NCBI GenBank assembly: GCA_022495995.1
Contig: JAFEMH010001459.1
Location: forward strand, 1 to 64,000
Length of the DNA stretch: 64,000 nucleotides
DNA from: Adenophora triphylla var. japonica
Lineage: Eukaryota > Streptophyta > Magnoliopsida > Asterales > Campanulaceae
Direction of reading: 5' to 3'
The notes under the pieces: model-generated
Told to the model about the DNA's origin: nothing
Databases searched by the model: none
The model's input: the letters and a program-made list of their open reading frames with translations, nothing else
Shown: piece after piece, positions 22,247 through 33,301 of the stretch
How positions within the stretch are numbered: the stretch's first letter is position 1
How the letters are laid out: each line of letters starts with the position of its first letter
Position numbers and translations under genes: made by a program

Positions 22247-22486
22247 TTCAGTCCAAATTCTTCCTAAGTACTTGAAGCATTAAGAGAATAAGGGCACTCA
22301 TCATTTAGAAGATCTACTCTTCCTTTCTTCGAAGACTATCTTCATACTTCATCCTTTTTACTCAAGAACAAAGAACAATCATGGAATCACAAGGCATACG
22401 CTTCCGTCTTCTTCTTCTTCTTCTCCTTCTCTTCTTAATCTAATTATGAGTCGGTTCATGGGTAATGGATCGTTTATGTTCCAACA
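21987..22486 (+). mobile_element. 3' LTR of the plus-strand copia element
   Basis: It starts TGTTAGAACATGG directly after the polypurine tract and ends GTTCCAACA, 500 bp. It contains a TATA-like TATATAAAGG at about 22195-22204. The sequence after 22486 also occurs at about 22820 without the LTR, which supports this right edge. Confidence 0.82.
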
Positions 22487-22487
22487 T

Positions 22488-22925
22488 GGAGACTAGTCAA
22501 CCAATCCCTAATTTGGGAAAAATAAAAATTAAGTGAGATTGTGATATGAATTTGTGTCAATGCAGTATGACTGCACAACGGTCGAACGAGATTGTGATAT
22601 GAATTTGTGTCACTGATGGCAAATGCAATGGTATCATGCATAGATGTGTTTGCTTCAAGCCTTGTAAATAAATGCATTGTACTTGTATAAGAAACAAGTA
22701 ATCAATTAAAACTTTAAATAACTAAACTTTTTTTTTAGCTTGTATTCTATCTATAGCTATAATTTTCTCTTTTTAATTGGGTTCTTTTATAAGAACCTAT
22801 AATGTTTGTTAAGTTTAGAGACTAGTCAACCAATCCCTAATTTGGAAAAAAAATAAAATTAAGTGAGATTGTGATATGAATTTGTGTCAATGCAGTCTGA
22901 CTGCACAACAGTCGAACGAAATCAA
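22488..22925. repeat. Duplicated ~105-bp segment around a defensin fragment
   Basis: The block beginning GAGACTAGTCAACCAATCCC and running through TGCAGTATGACTGCAC occurs at about 22488-22590 and again at about 22820-22925. A shorter repeat (GATTGTGATATGAATTTGTG) occurs twice side by side at 22536 and 22590 and probably mediated the rearrangement that fused it to the defensin fragment. Confidence 0.8.
22612..22671 (+). pseudogene. Defensin exon 2 fragment (last 19 codons)
   Basis: The frame encodes TDGKCNGIMHRCVCFKPCK followed by TAA. It aligns with the end of the intact defensin at 47096-47466 (TDGKCEGILRRCICYRPC): the last four cysteines in C-x8-C-x-C-x3-C spacing are kept. The upstream signal peptide, intron and first four cysteines are absent, replaced by a short repeated non-coding sequence. 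It is a relic of a local defensin copy and cannot make a folded defensin. Confidence 0.8.
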
Positions 22926-24007
22926 TGATCGATATCCGACACGAGGTTAACGAATAGTCAGGATACACAAGCCAAACGAAATATCTAAAATACTTCTAAA
23001 TAACTTTCTAAATGTGAATATGAATGGTCAAAATTAGAATAAACAGAAAAGATCAAGTGAGCTTTTAAAGACTTTGACACTCGGGATTAGTTTTGTTTGG
23101 GTAAATTCAAAATAATTCTAAACTAACCCCATGGAGTTAAATCTTAATTCCACAGCTCCAATGCGTCACAAACATAAATGAAAATAAAGTTGCCCACCCA
23201 CAATAACTTCAACGTTGTTAATATTTTATTTGTCTCAAAATATTTTAAAATAATTTATTCAAAGTAAATTTCTATTAGAAAATAATTAAAAATAAAGGCA
23301 ATGCTAGAGTTTATTGACGAAAATAGTTAAAACTCCTGGATCATGCCCCAAATTGAAAATTATCGACCATGTTTTAGGCCCCAAAATTGAAAATTATAGA
23401 TTATATTGGGCCCCAAATGTTAAGAATTTTTATACGTTTTTGGTCAATAGAATTATTGATTATATTAGGTTCTAAATCATTGAAATTGAAACATGGGGCC
23501 TCTAATTGTAAAAAAAGTATGTCAATATTTGGTTCTAAATTGTAATTTGCCCTACATAAAATAATGAAATAGAGATTAATTAGACTGGTCTCGTTTGGTG
23601 CAGCTGATTCACATATATTTTTATCAAGATCAACTCAACTTCATGCAACACGAAATTGAGTAGTTTATGAAACGCTGAATTAGATCCAACTAAGGTTAGG
23701 TGTGACAGTGGTGGAGCTAGATTTTTTTTTTAAATGCGGTCAAGATTATTTCGATTTTAGAACATCGACTATTTAAATTTAGTTCAAACAAGGAAAAATT
23801 ATAATATAGTTATTTTTTAACGAAAGGAAAAATAAGATTTTTAATGGTAAAAATTTAATTTCTAAAAATTTGAAAGTGTCAATGGACTTGGAAAATGAAA
23901 GAGAAACACGAGTGTTATCCCAACTATTGGATATACCAACGATAACACTGTTTGACGACAATCCAACAAACTTAAATTCTTTATAAAGAAATTCCATTTT
24001 GGGCCCC
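22926..24007. other. AT-rich non-coding sequence
   Basis: No ORF of note is present. Around 23330-23540 a phrase GCCCCAAATTGAAAATTAT and variants recur loosely three or four times. There is no LTR, TIR or gene signal that I can support. Confidence 0.5.
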
Positions 24008-24017
24008 AAAGTTTAGG

Positions 24018-25440
24018 GGGTGATTCCAATATAGGCTCCAAAGTTGTTATTATGTTAGTATTTTAGGGTTTTTAACTAATTTCGTTATAAAAATCCGTTA
24101 AATGATCCCGTGCAAGTCACGTGTTATTTAACGGATGATGTTTTTGAACAAGAACTCTTTCATTGATGTATTAATGCAAATTGAAATAAAATTTCTAAAA
24201 TTAAGGGGGCAAATTTCTTAAATTAAAATGATTAAAATAAAAAGAGAGAGCTTTACACTCTACCTTCTTCTTCATCTCCCTAACCTCACCCTTCCCCCCC
24301 CCAATATTACTATCATCTCACAGCCCCCACCCATCACTTCCGCCCACACACCATATCCCACTTTTTGTCCTCCAGCCACCACCACCACCACCATGAACAA
24401 AACTCGAATTTGCAGGAGGATTCGCCCTAATCCCAGACCAGAGACCTCAAAAATTCACCATTTGCAAACCCTTTGAGCTCTCTGAATCCGGCCAGTAGTG
24501 AAGAAGAAAGTCGTTAGAGAGAGAAGTGACCGAAGAAGAAGATGCAGATTTGTTCAATTCACTCTAACCTATCACCTCGATCTTAATTTTCGTTTTTCTT
24601 CTAACCATTAACGACAATGTCGTCTCTCTTCCTACATACTTCATTAGCATGTCGAATTAGATATATGTCATAAATGGGGGGTGGAAGGCGATGCGGCGTA
24701 GGAGGGGGAGGGGAAGTGGTGGGGTAAGGAGAAGAGGGGAGGGATCGGAAATCATGGGCATGGGTAGGGGTTTGTAGCTTGAAAGTGGGATTTTTTTTTT
24801 ATGAAGGTTTAAGGCGGGATTGTCGTTGACGGTGAAGGAGACTCAAGAGAGAGAGGGATTCTAGTGAGTTTGGGTTTAGGTTTTGTTTTTTTTGTTTTTC
24901 TATTTTTCTTTCTTTCTTTTTTCCCTTCTTTTATAATACTAAGGTTGAGTAATTTTCCTTAAAAAAGTTGGAGTAATTTTTTATTCACTATTAATTTCCA
25001 TCCAATGAATATTGTATTTTTAAATTAATATAATAATTATAATTGCTTCAAAAAAGAAATTAATAATGTTAATCTAATAATGTTTTCAACATAATATATT
25101 AATGTTTTCAAAAAAAATTTAAATTATATTAACTTTCTTTATTTTTTTTTTAAATTTAGAAAGTAATTATTTTATTTTGTTTTAAAGTTTGAAAAATAAA
25201 ATTGGATATACGGTTAGAGAAGGGTTTTTAATTTAGATTTTTTTTATTTTGGTTATTTATTTTCATTTAATTTGCGTTAAAACAACAATTAAAGAATTCT
25301 TGTTCAAAAACATCATTTGTTAAATGACACATGACTTGCATATGATCATTTAACGGATTTTTCTAACAACACTAGTTAAAAATCCTAAGATGCTAACATA
25401 ATAACAACTTTGGAGCCTATATGGTAAATAGTGATAGAAT
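24018..25440. mobile_element. MULE-like non-autonomous element with long terminal inverted repeats
   Basis: The left about 170 bp (24018-24184) is the diverged reverse complement of the right about 170 bp (25268-25440). The best shared blocks are ATAGGCTCCAAAGTTGTTAT and TGTTTTTGAACAAGAA. The interior has no transposase and holds C-rich, UTR-like sequence (24260-24480) and T-rich tracts. Long TIRs without transposase are typical of non-autonomous Mutator-like elements. I could not identify the 9-bp target duplication. Confidence 0.6.
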
Positions 25441-25463
25441 AGGGCTTGACTTGTAAACACCCA

Positions 25464-26934
25464 TGTTATCTAAAATCTAACGGCTTATTTTAATACCGCA
25501 AGTGCACGTTGTAAATGTAGTATAGAAACGGCAAATGTGGGTCGATCCCATGAGGAAAATGTTACTATAGATTAATACTTGCTTTTAAATAATAATTATA
25601 AATAATATAAGACGGGGGAAATTTTTGATTTGTTGATTATCTAGAAATGAATTCAAACTACTGTTCTTAAATTGAACTCTTTATAAATGAAGGAAATTTT
25701 CGGGATTGAAATTCAAACAACATGTATCCATCAATAATTAATCATGTTTTATATAAAATATTTCATCAAAAATCAAGGATGATACGCTGGTCGTCCTATA
25801 TTCTTACGATCAAGGCCTAGCACACGTATTTTAAGACTAACACGACATTTCTCTCGATGGTTTCGTACATTAGTCAAAATTCATTAAGTCCATGTTTAAT
25901 CCACGTATTTTCCAATTAAGGATCATCCCTAGGCAATTAATCTACTCTCGTGATTAATAGTGCCTATTTTAATTCACATGGTTTCGTTAATCAAGATTCA
26001 CGACTAATTCCATCTCTTAATTAACTAAAATCATATAAATAAGGACGTCTCCAAAATATATGCATTAAAAGTGATATGAAGAAATTTGATTTAGGATGAA
26101 GAAGAATAAAGAAGCATGATTAAATATGATAACACAAGATGTTGAGTTTTCAACCCCATAAACTAGGAGGATTACTCACAAGCTTTTACAATAACAAAGG
26201 ATAAATAAGACGTGAAATGATATAGAGGAAAATAATACTTATTCAGATAATGAACATAGAGACAATAGCTGAAAATAAATCTCAAGAACTTTATTTTTTC
26301 AAAATTAAAATTTTGCTCAATAACACTTGATGAATCTCTCAAAATCTGGAAATAATTGATGTTATGGAATACAAATGATACTAGAGTATGTTAACAATAG
26401 TTTCTGGATTTCTAAATCTTCTGTATACATCTCTTAATATAGGCTTTGTAGCCTAAGGTCACACCACTTCTCAAAAGGTTATTCAAAAAGGTTTCTTTAA
26501 AAGATGTCTGCAGAATGCTGTAACAATTGTGGCATGGCAGTGCCAAAATAAATAGCACGGCCATACAAGCCATTTTTGGTTTTTGACATTCCCAGATGAA
26601 AAATGGCATGACCAATGCGCTCACGGGCTGGCACGAGTGTGCCAATGTACTTACACGACCGTGCAAGCTTCTGGACTGCTCTAATTCTTCCATTTTTCTT
26701 CTACAAAAGTGTCCCACTTGCTCCCATTCATCCTTTCCACTTTGTAAGTTATGTCTCAATCTTGTCTTCACACCAAAATTGTCTTAAAATCCTGTTTTAA
26801 TCATAGAACTAACAACCAATCATAACATCCGCGTAATATAATAAAACAAGATAAATTAAAATAAATGTAAATAAAACTTAAACTAAATGATGTAAATATT
26901 ATACTATAAATGACTATAAAATAGTCATTTATCA
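25464..26934 (-). mobile_element. 3' LTR of an Athila-like gypsy element
   Basis: On the minus strand the polypurine-like AAGTGTGGGAGAGT ends at 26935 and the LTR begins TGATAAATGAC. Near its far end is the phrase AATACCGCAAGTGCAC, common in Athila/Tat LTRs. The left edge (TGTTATC at 25464) is my best guess from a TG...CA rule. A TATA-like GCCTATATTAAGAG lies at about 26448-26434 on the minus strand, with GC-rich imperfect palindromes (GGCATGGCAGTGCC and TGGCACGAGTGTGCCA, about 100 bp apart) upstream. Confidence 0.6.
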
Positions 26935-28351
26935 ACTCTCCCACACTTAATCCATGCTTGTCCCTAAGCAAGTTTTAAAATCAAAGCATAGAAAACAGGG
27001 AAGAATTATGATGCATATGAAAAGAAAGAAACGAGTTGATCCTCTCAGAGAAGTGTTATAAGTTGTTGCCTTAGAAAATTGTCTACTATCAATTATTTCA
27101 TGCCTTTTATAACCCAATAGATTTAAAAAAAAAAAAATTATAGGAAGAAATTGGAGAATGGATAAAAATTACAAGTTAATATAACATAAATGAGACTTTC
27201 CAAGCAAAAGCAAAATGTATCAATAATCTACTTTTGGATCATAAGAATGGATTATCAAAACTTTCACTCCTTGAGTGCCTTGTGAAAAAAGTGTTTTATA
27301 CTCGAAATGTACCATTAAAAACAATAGTCTTTATTCATACTTCAATAATACTCATAAGATTGACGTGCAATTTGAATCACAAAATGGACCGGAGGATGAT
27401 AGTGGAAAAATTCAAGGCTAATGATTATATATATGACACGAGTCTTTAAAGATAATAGGGGAATAATATATCCTTGATTTTGGTCATCACACTCTTTTAA
27501 GGATTTATTAATTTAGATTTTTGAGTGAATAACCTAAACAATACGTACGTAGTGAAATTAATCATATATTAGCCTTGATAGTAGAAATGATAAGAAAAAA
27601 AGAGTGCAGGTAGTGATTTCAAGATGTGCACAACAACCCGAATATCCTAAAAAGAATTAAAATCAAAGACTCAAGGTGTACACTCCATGGAGCATTTTTA
27701 TAAAAATAATTTTCAAAATTTTTCAAAAGTGTATCTATCCAAGAGCTAAATGATACAAAGCTTAATTAATTAAAACAGTTCTTTTTCTTAGTAAAAACTT
27801 TATGAATCCTATGTTAATTTATTATTTTCCATTTATTTTTCAATTTATCGTTAAAGATCTTTTTCTAAATTTTTGAAATGATAAAAAGATGAATAAAAAG
27901 ATAAAGAAAGAGTTACTAATGCAACTAGTAAGTAAGAATCATAAGTGAAATTATCATAGGGGATTTTTTTATTTTATTTTTTTGAAAAAAAATGCTCTAA
28001 TTTAACATGCATACAATAAAAATGAAACATCAAGACCATAAAGAAAATATGAGAAACTAGATTATCATGCAACTAATATTTTATACAACTAAGATAAACT
28101 AAGAAAATGCAATACAAATATTTTTTTCACCCCACACTTGAGACAAACATTGTCCCCAACGTTCCCAAAACAAAGTAACAACAAAATTAAAACGAAGGTT
28201 GGGGAAATAAAATTAATGAGGCAGTGGTGGTTTTTTGGAGCTCGAGGGTTTGAAGAGAGAGAAAGAGAGAGTGTGAAGAATACTAGAGGGCTTTGCGGAG
28301 AATGGCAAAAATAAAGATTAATAAAATAATAATAATAATAATAATAATATA
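26935..28351 (-). other. Non-coding 3' region of the Athila-like element
   Basis: Very AT-rich sequence without an ORF or env-like gene. It opens with the polypurine tract and ends at the MITE. RT, RNase H and integrase, which should lie between protease and this region, are absent, so the element is internally deleted. Confidence 0.5.
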
Positions 28352-28582
28352 CTCCCTCCGTCCAAATTAATACTTCACAGTTACTGTTCACGCGTGGATT
28401 AAGGAAAAAAATAATGATATAATGTTGTGAGTGTAAAAGTAAAATAGGAGAGAGAATGAGTGGAGGGAATAGTAAATTATAATGGTGTTGTGAGTATTAA
28501 AATAATGTAGGAGACAAAGTGTGAAGTATGTAATTGGACGCCCAAAATAGAAAGTGTGAAGTATGTAACTGGACGGAGGGAG
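28352..28582. mobile_element. Stowaway-like MITE (copy 2), TA target duplication
   Basis: It has CTCCCTCCGTCC at the left end and GGACGGAGGGAG at the right, flanked by TA. It is 231 bp and almost identical, in reverse orientation, to the copy at 18084-18314, so both moved recently from the same source. Confidence 0.92.
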
Positions 28583-28689
28583 TATACTAAAAATAGTAAA
28601 AATTTATAAAATTTATAGAATATATAATCTATCAATTTACCATTCCGATAATGCTTGTTTAAGGTTATTAGCTCGACCTCTTTTTCTTA

Positions 28690-28860
28690 ACAGTAATGAG
28701 CGTGAGACGGTATTTTGATTGTTTGAAGTCTCTACAAATGCGTCATTCTGCACTGGTTATTTGCGGAATCGAATGTTTATGATCCTTGCATATGCGTCAT
28801 CCCGCATTGTTTGTTGGCGGAATTGAATGTCTATAATCCTTGCATATTTTTCATCCCGGC
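28690..28860. repeat. Short tandem duplication in the Athila interior
   Basis: GCGTCATTCTGCACTG... and GCGTCATCCCGCATTG... are two about 54-bp units, each ending TCCTTGCATAT. Non-coding. Confidence 0.6.
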
Positions 28861-28881
28861 GCGCTTCTCTTTTTCGGTGCC

Positions 28882-30075
28882 TTACTTTTCACATTTTTTG
28901 TTGGATGGCTCCGTTTTAGCCTCCAACTTTTCAAACTTTGTGCTCTCATCCTTTGCTATTTGGTTGGCATTAAGGTATATAGGATAATCAAGCACATCAT
29001 TATCATTGTTACAATCTAAAGAATCCTTCTTTATAAGACACTTTTCTAATGGGCCTTTAGATTGTGATTTTTCAATATCTTTGCTACTTTTTTCAATAAC
29101 ATTAACTTCGTAACAAGGATTTTTGAGATGAGAATCTTTCATAATTTTTGTAAAGTTAAATTCAACCTTTTTATCCCCGAAATTTAAAGAGATATTACCA
29201 TTCTTAACATCGATAATTGCCCCAACGGTGGCAAGGAATGGTCTCCCTAAAATGACGGGAATGTGATGGTATTCTTCCATCTCAAAAACTAGAAAGTCGA
29301 CAGGGATAATTAATTTCCCTATATGACAAGGCAAATCTTCCATAATACCTATTGGGTATTTGATGGAGCGATCCGTCAATTGAAGAGAAATATTGGTGGG
29401 TTTGAGTTCCCCCATACCAAGTCTCTCGCTAATATAAATTGGTAATAGGTTAACACTAGCCCTAAGATCAAGCATTGCATTATCAACAATAAGTTTACCT
29501 ACGCTACAAGGTATAGAGAAAGTGTCAGGATCCTCAAGTTCGGGAGGAAGTTTTCTTTTTAAAATGATACTAACATCTTCCGCCAAAATGACGGTCTCAT
29601 TTTCCTCTAATTTCCTCTTGTTTGAAAGAATATCTTTTAAAAATTTTGCATAATAGGGCATTTGTTGCAATGCATCGGTAAAAGGTATATTGATATAAAT
29701 TGATTTTAAAACTTCTAGAATTTTGCCAAATTGTTTATCTAACTTTGCCTTTACCGGCCTTTGAGGGAATGGTATCAACGGGTCATAAGTTATAGAAATT
29801 TTAGGGGATTCCATCCCCTTCTCAACCTCTTCGATAGTCTCAACCATCAGTGGAGTTGGACTAACGTTATCCTTACTTGGTTTGATATTTTACTTAGGAG
29901 GGGGATCTACCAACTCTTTTACGCTCCTAGTTATCACCGCATTAACATGCTCGTTGGGCCTTTGCGGTTGACCGAGAAAACTCCCTTGTGGTCTATGTGA
30001 GGTGTTAGCCATTTGAGCTTGTTGATTTTCAAGCATTTTATTGTGAGCGGCTAAATTATCAAACCTAACATTCAA
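28882..30075 (-). pseudogene. Athila-like gag end and protease
   Basis: The upstream frame (30075-29890) encodes the gag C terminus: LENQQAQMANTSHRPQGSF and EHVNAVITRSVKEL, matching the Athila gag tail (qla..l..RpqG.LPs.p..n.kE.vNAVtLRSGk). A stop lies just before 29847, where the protease frame begins and runs 321 codons with VSIILKRKLPPELEDPDTFS, PCSVGKLIVDNAMLDLRASV and HHIPVILGRPFLATVGAIID. The active site reads DLRAS where Athila has DLGAS, so a Gly-to-Arg change probably kills it. The N-terminal gag is cut off at about 30080, where an unrelated Tat-type pol begins. Confidence 0.85.
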
Positions 30076-30084
30076 CGACTTAAA

Positions 30085-31350
30085 TCATTCCCTAAACTCA
30101 GATGTCCAGGAGAAGCTATTGGTCCCCTTCAGAACTTTGAAAAAAGGCAGTGATTTTTCATTAGACTTTGCAATAGATCTCCCAAGGGTTGCTATTACTC
30201 CATTCAACTTTTGAACCTCCTTGATGCTAGCAGGTTCTTTCATATCTATCAAGGCTTTGATTTTTTCCAGATTTGCCTCGATTCCTCTTTGTGATACCAT
30301 AAAGGCTAGGAACTTTTTGGCCGTCACCCCGAATACACATTTACTTGGATTCAGTTTCATGTTGTTAACTCGTAGGTTGTCAAAAGTTTCCTCCAAGTCT
30401 GGGGCGTGACTGCCCTTCCTAGTATTGATAACCATGTCATCTATGTAGGCTTCCATGTTACGGCCTATCTGCTCCCTAAATACCTTGTTGACCATGCGTT
30501 GGTAGGTTGCGCCCGCATTCTTGAGCCCGAATGACATCATAGTGTAACAATAAATTTCTCCAGGTGCCTGAAAGGCTATTTTCTCAATGTCTTCCTCAGC
30601 CATTTTTATCTCGTTATAACCAGAGTATGCATTTAAGAAGCTGAGAGTTTTATGTCCCGCAATGGAGTCTACCAGCTTGTCAATCCTGGGGAGAGGGTAA
30701 CTGTCTTTCGGGCAGGCCTTGTTGAGATCCGTGAAGTCTACACACATTTGCCATTTCTTATTATGGTTCTTGACCATCACAACATTGGCCAACCAAACAA
30801 GGTATATTGCTTCCCTGATGATTCCAGCACTTAGTAATTTCTGCACTTCCTCCTTGATTATATATTCCTTATCGTTTGCAAAAATTCTCCGTGTCTGCTT
30901 GATAGGTTTAGCAGACGGGTCAACTTTCGATTTGTGGATAGCTACCTCTTTCTTTATTCCTCTCATATCCTCGATCTTCCAGGCAAAGACATCCAGATTA
31001 TTTTTCAGAATGGTGATGATTTCATCCCTTTCTTTTGGGGAGAGCTGGCTCTCAATTTTTATTTTCTGTTCTGGATAGTCGGGATTGAGTATGATTTCCC
31101 CCAATTCGTCTACGGGCTCCATTTCTGCACCGTCCCAAAATTGCAGTGTTTCAATGATTATTTCTATGAGCCTTCTACCTTCTTCACCATTTATGTTTAG
31201 GTCTTCCATCTCCACTGGTTCGTCTAATTTCGGTAGCTCTCCTTGTCTCAAGTCAGGGTTGGCCCCCGAGTTCTGGCCGCTAACAAGATAAGGGGTTATA
31301 TCCGGGATGGACATAACCGTGTCATTATTTTCGTGGATATCTAGTATCAT
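30085..31350 (-). pseudogene. Tat-like reverse transcriptase, truncated
   Basis: A 421-codon open frame. After an acidic linker come EVQKLLSAGIIREAIYLVWL, MCVDFTDLNKACPKDSYPLP, MSFGLKNAGATYQRMV and AYIDDMVI with the catalytic YIDD (about 30445), then GVTAKKFLAFMVSQRGIEAN and the connection ending FSWTSEFRE. The RT core is nearly intact, with Ala-Tyr changed in FLNAYSGYNEI (normally DA.SGYNQI). It stops at TGA at 30085, where RNase H should begin. Confidence 0.9.
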
Positions 31351-31376
31351 GTGTTCTTCATTCTCCGTTTCAGAAA

Positions 31377-31889
31377 TCAGATTGAGCCTAGAACTGGTGC
31401 TGGTAGTCTTACAGACTTAAAGATTTTCATATTTTCATTTGGTGTGTCTACCTCCACTTTTCTGGATGCTTTTCCACTCCTCATCACATACTCCAAGAAG
31501 TCTTTGGGGGTCGCCCTCACGCATCCAACTCCAGCACGAGTAGGGAATTTAACTCGTTGGTGAGGGAGGGAGGCGGCCAATCCAAGTTTGCCTTGACTCG
31601 AAATGCTTATGATGGCATGGTAGTCACTTTCCAGATCGATGACCACGAATATTACTATGGCCTCTGCTTGGAAGGTATGTTCTACCACTTCTAGAAATAA
31701 GTCAATTGTCCCCATGGCGCTGACTTTGTGGTTAGTGAAGCCTTCTAGTTTTCCAGAGTATGGCCCCAGTATGCTATCCTTCATATTCATCTTCTGGAAG
31801 GTAGAGTAATACAAAATATCTCGAGAGGCCCTCGAGTATATGAGGAGTCTCTCGGATTCATAGTTGTCAATCCTCCCTTTGATCACCAA
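31377..31889 (-). pseudogene. Tat-like protease
   Basis: The product carries RASRDILYYSTFQKM where functional copies have a DtGSSaDIL active site; here the preceding SERLLIYSRAS replaces the catalytic Asp region, so the enzyme is inactive. Later signatures fit: LEGFTNHKVSAMGTIDL, FVVIDLESDYHAII and LPHQRVKFPTRAGVGCVRA. It is separated from RT by a frameshift at about 31360. Confidence 0.78.
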
Positions 31890-32143
31890 GGGTTGTTCGC
31901 GAGCCGCGCGACTTCTGGCTAGTTCATTAGGGGAAAAGCTGATAACTTCCTCTTCCTTATAAATCCAGGCGGGGATGTGATATACCTTAATTAGCTCTTG
32001 TATTTGGTCTTTAAATTTTTGTTGTAAACAGTTTCCTTTCTTATAACATGGAGCTTGGCCCTAGGAGGTCTGTCTTCCCTTTCATCATCTTTGTTATCAT
32101 CATCGTCATCCTTTCTTTTTCACTTGTTATCCTTTCTCATAAC
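31890..32143 (-). pseudogene. Degraded gag-protease junction
   Basis: This short stretch between gag and protease holds no open frame. From its position it is decayed polyprotein coding sequence. Confidence 0.4.
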
Positions 32144-33301
32144 TTAGCGATCAAGTTTTACCTCGTTTACCAATCTCTGGATCATTCTCGTGAGGGAGAT
32201 GCAATTTTCTATATCATTTTTGTGGCCCTTGTGGAAGGCACAATACTTGGAGCTGTCACGGGTGTATTTTGTTCTTTCATCAAGTGGTCGGGGACTTGGT
32301 AGATTTACCAACTGCATGATCTCTATGATAGGTTTGGTGAGGGGTAAAAACCTCGGCTTTTTCAGTAGCCTGAGTTCTATTCTTCCCCTTATAGCCACTT
32401 CCATTGGAAGCCTGGTTAGTGCCAGCTGCATCTGTCTCTGGTTTTTCAGAACTCTTCTTACTTTTCTCTTCTGCCATTGCTATGGCGTAAGCCACATTGT
32501 ACAGATCGGACTTTGACTTAGGCTCTCCGGAAGAAAGTTCATATATCAACTGTCCGGATCTCAGTCCAGAGTTAAAGCAAACAATCACCTCCCGGTCTGT
32601 TAAGCTCTCCTCTACTTGATCTGCCATAGCTCTGAATCATTGTAATAAGTTGTTTCAATCTTCCCTTGCTCAATGTTAGCAAGATCTGTCAGTATTTTCT
32701 TTCTCTTTCCTGCTGTTGCAAAGTGATACATGAACCCCCTCCTCATGATTTTCCATCTATCGATTCTTCCCTACTTTTGCTCACAGAACCAAGATAAAGC
32801 TATTCCGGAGAAGTTACTAGTGAAGGCCTTGCAGAGAATATCATCTGCCTTGGTGAGGAGGGCCATAGTGGATTCAAAACTTTGCACATGGTCCCGTGCA
32901 CCGGTGGTTCCTGCATATTTTTCACAGCTTGGGATTTTAAGAGCAGGATTGGGAGGTAGATCATTAATGCACTGGGAGAAAGGACGAGTGGCACTGGTAT
33001 CATCATCATCCACTTCTTTCCTCCCCATTTTCATTTTATCTAGTATCTTTTTCAAGAGGAGAATATCTATTGCGTCGATCCCTGAGCTAAAATGAGATCT
33101 ACGGTGGGTCCTTTCGTATTTCATGTGGCCATTCACCCTACTATGTTCCTCATTTTCCTGGTGATTGTTCCCATGTCCAGATGGTGATCTATCCCTTCTA
33201 GAGGCCATTTCTAGATGGGGATGAGTCATGTGATGAGGAGGGCTCCTAGGCCGAGTAGGGCTCCTATGACGAGGAGGGCTCCTGTGCTGAGAAGGGCTCA
33301 T
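32144..33301 (-). pseudogene. Tat-like gag with an Arg-Ser-Pro repeat
   Basis: From 33301 the product starts with a repeat of SPP.HRSP units (RSPPRHRSPTRPRSPPHH), then an acidic-basic linker, then the capsid core ALKIPSCEKYAGTTGARDHV and the SGIALSWF motif ending at 32771. After a shift, 32627-32144 continues ESLTDREVIVCFNSGLRSGQ, a Lys/Ser-rich region and CAFHKGHKNDIENC, a CX2-HX4-HX4C type remnant of the zinc knuckle. Two frames mean it is broken. Confidence 0.8.

Larger units (their letters stand above)
16347..22486 (+). mobile_element. Ty1/copia element, 5' part outside the window, multiply interrupted
   Basis: The plus-strand order is gag zinc knuckle, integrase, RT, RNase H, polypurine tract (CAAGTGGGAGAT, 21975-21986) and 3' LTR (21987-22486). 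The gag N terminus and 5' LTR are missing because the Tat gypsy element inserted into gag. An inverted self-copy and a solo LTR split pol. The 3' LTR begins TGTTAGAACATGG and ends GTTCCAACA. Confidence 0.88.

Noticed and set aside
24228..24476. 82-codon frame with Pro/Thr-rich product
   Set aside because: Low-complexity translation of a C-rich stretch inside a MULE-like element; no motif.
30221..31291. Several plus-strand frames over the Tat-like RT
   Set aside because: Antisense shadows of a strong minus-strand RT ORF with no motif of their own; unlike the antisense genes at 797-5406 they lie within pol.
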